Assembly (NCBI RefSeq): GCF_018780105.1
Contig: NZ_JADMKC010000004.1
Span: 62,001-126,000 of the forward strand
Length of the DNA: 64,000 nt
Direction of reading: 5' to 3'
From: Thiobacillus sp.
GTDB taxonomy: Bacteria; Pseudomonadota; Gammaproteobacteria; Burkholderiales; Thiobacillaceae
Positions 63,502 to 64,000 of the stretch are shown here, in pieces. The position numbers and the translations under genes were made by a program. The notes beneath the pieces were generated by a model. The model did not search any database, was not told the DNA's origin, and saw only the letters and a list, made by a program, of their open reading frames with translations. How positions within the stretch are numbered: the first letter of the stretch is position 1; each line of letters begins with the position of its first letter.

Positions 63502-64000
<499 letters not shown>

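Overview
The window looks like a GC-rich betaproteobacterial chromosome, most plausibly a Nitrosomonadales or Thiobacillus-like lineage. This rests on gene content, not on any database comparison: PEP-CTERM/PrsT surface proteins, a VanZ and exopolysaccharide-type flank, a ubiE-ubiJ-ubiB operon, Hda, a Gcr-type 'site-specific recombinase' membrane protein, a DUF3683 oxidoreductase fusion, a BPSS1780-type membrane protein, and DUF2782 next to polA. Most genes are housekeeping or envelope functions. I see no rRNA, tRNA, CRISPR array, prophage or intact IS element. Layout: 0-6.2 kb (+) holds a secreted beta-helix protein, a triplicated VanZ-like membrane protein, a DHH phosphoesterase and an ATP-sulfurylase/APS-kinase fusion, read as the tail of a surface-polysaccharide operon. 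At 6.2-7.2 kb (-) is a PEP-CTERM protein with a candidate sigma-54 promoter. At 7.2-11.5 kb (-) is ubiE-ubiJ-ubiB plus a sodium:solute symporter. At 11.6-13.7 kb (+) is phoB-phoR behind a tandem Pho box. At 13.7-20.1 kb (-) are a HIT protein, the Gcr-type protein, a MITE-like inverted-repeat element and a 1263-aa flavin/iron-sulfur oxidoreductase. At 20.4-22.5 kb (+) a diguanylate cyclase is translationally coupled to a PhnD-like periplasmic binding protein. At 22.5-31.2 kb are DUF808, nadA, hda, a thioredoxin-like protein, an RND efflux pair and a histone H1-like repeat protein. At 31.5-33.8 kb lptM-lysA diverges from cyaY and a MarR-type regulator with a cysteine cluster. At 34-43 kb (+) is an envelope/periplasm block: DUF3300, DUF2950, a lipoprotein, an arylsulfatase, an HD-GYP protein and an octaheme cytochrome with TPRs. 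At 43.5-55.6 kb are a parvulin lipoprotein, xthA, a DUF4124/glutaredoxin-like protein, a GGDEF-EAL protein, a MoaD-like protein without the terminal diglycine, uvrD, a membrane protein, DUF2782, a LOG-family protein and polA. At 55.6-63.4 kb is a PEP-CTERM-linked locus: prsT, an alpha/beta hydrolase, a ThiF/E1-like enzyme, a PEP-CTERM protein with two candidate sigma-54 promoter/UAS modules, a methyltransferase and a FeeM-type N-acyl amino acid synthase. The window ends inside hemB. Three themes connect the region. The first is surface matrix and PEP-CTERM sorting. All three candidate sigma-54 promoters have a related 17-bp upstream motif at 74, 74 and 86 bp, suggesting one enhancer-binding regulator. 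The second is cyclic-di-GMP turnover, with three separate proteins. The third is a possible small-molecule or lipid-modification cluster (hydrolase, E1-like enzyme, methyltransferase, N-acyltransferase) next to prsT, which is the best candidate here for an undescribed system.
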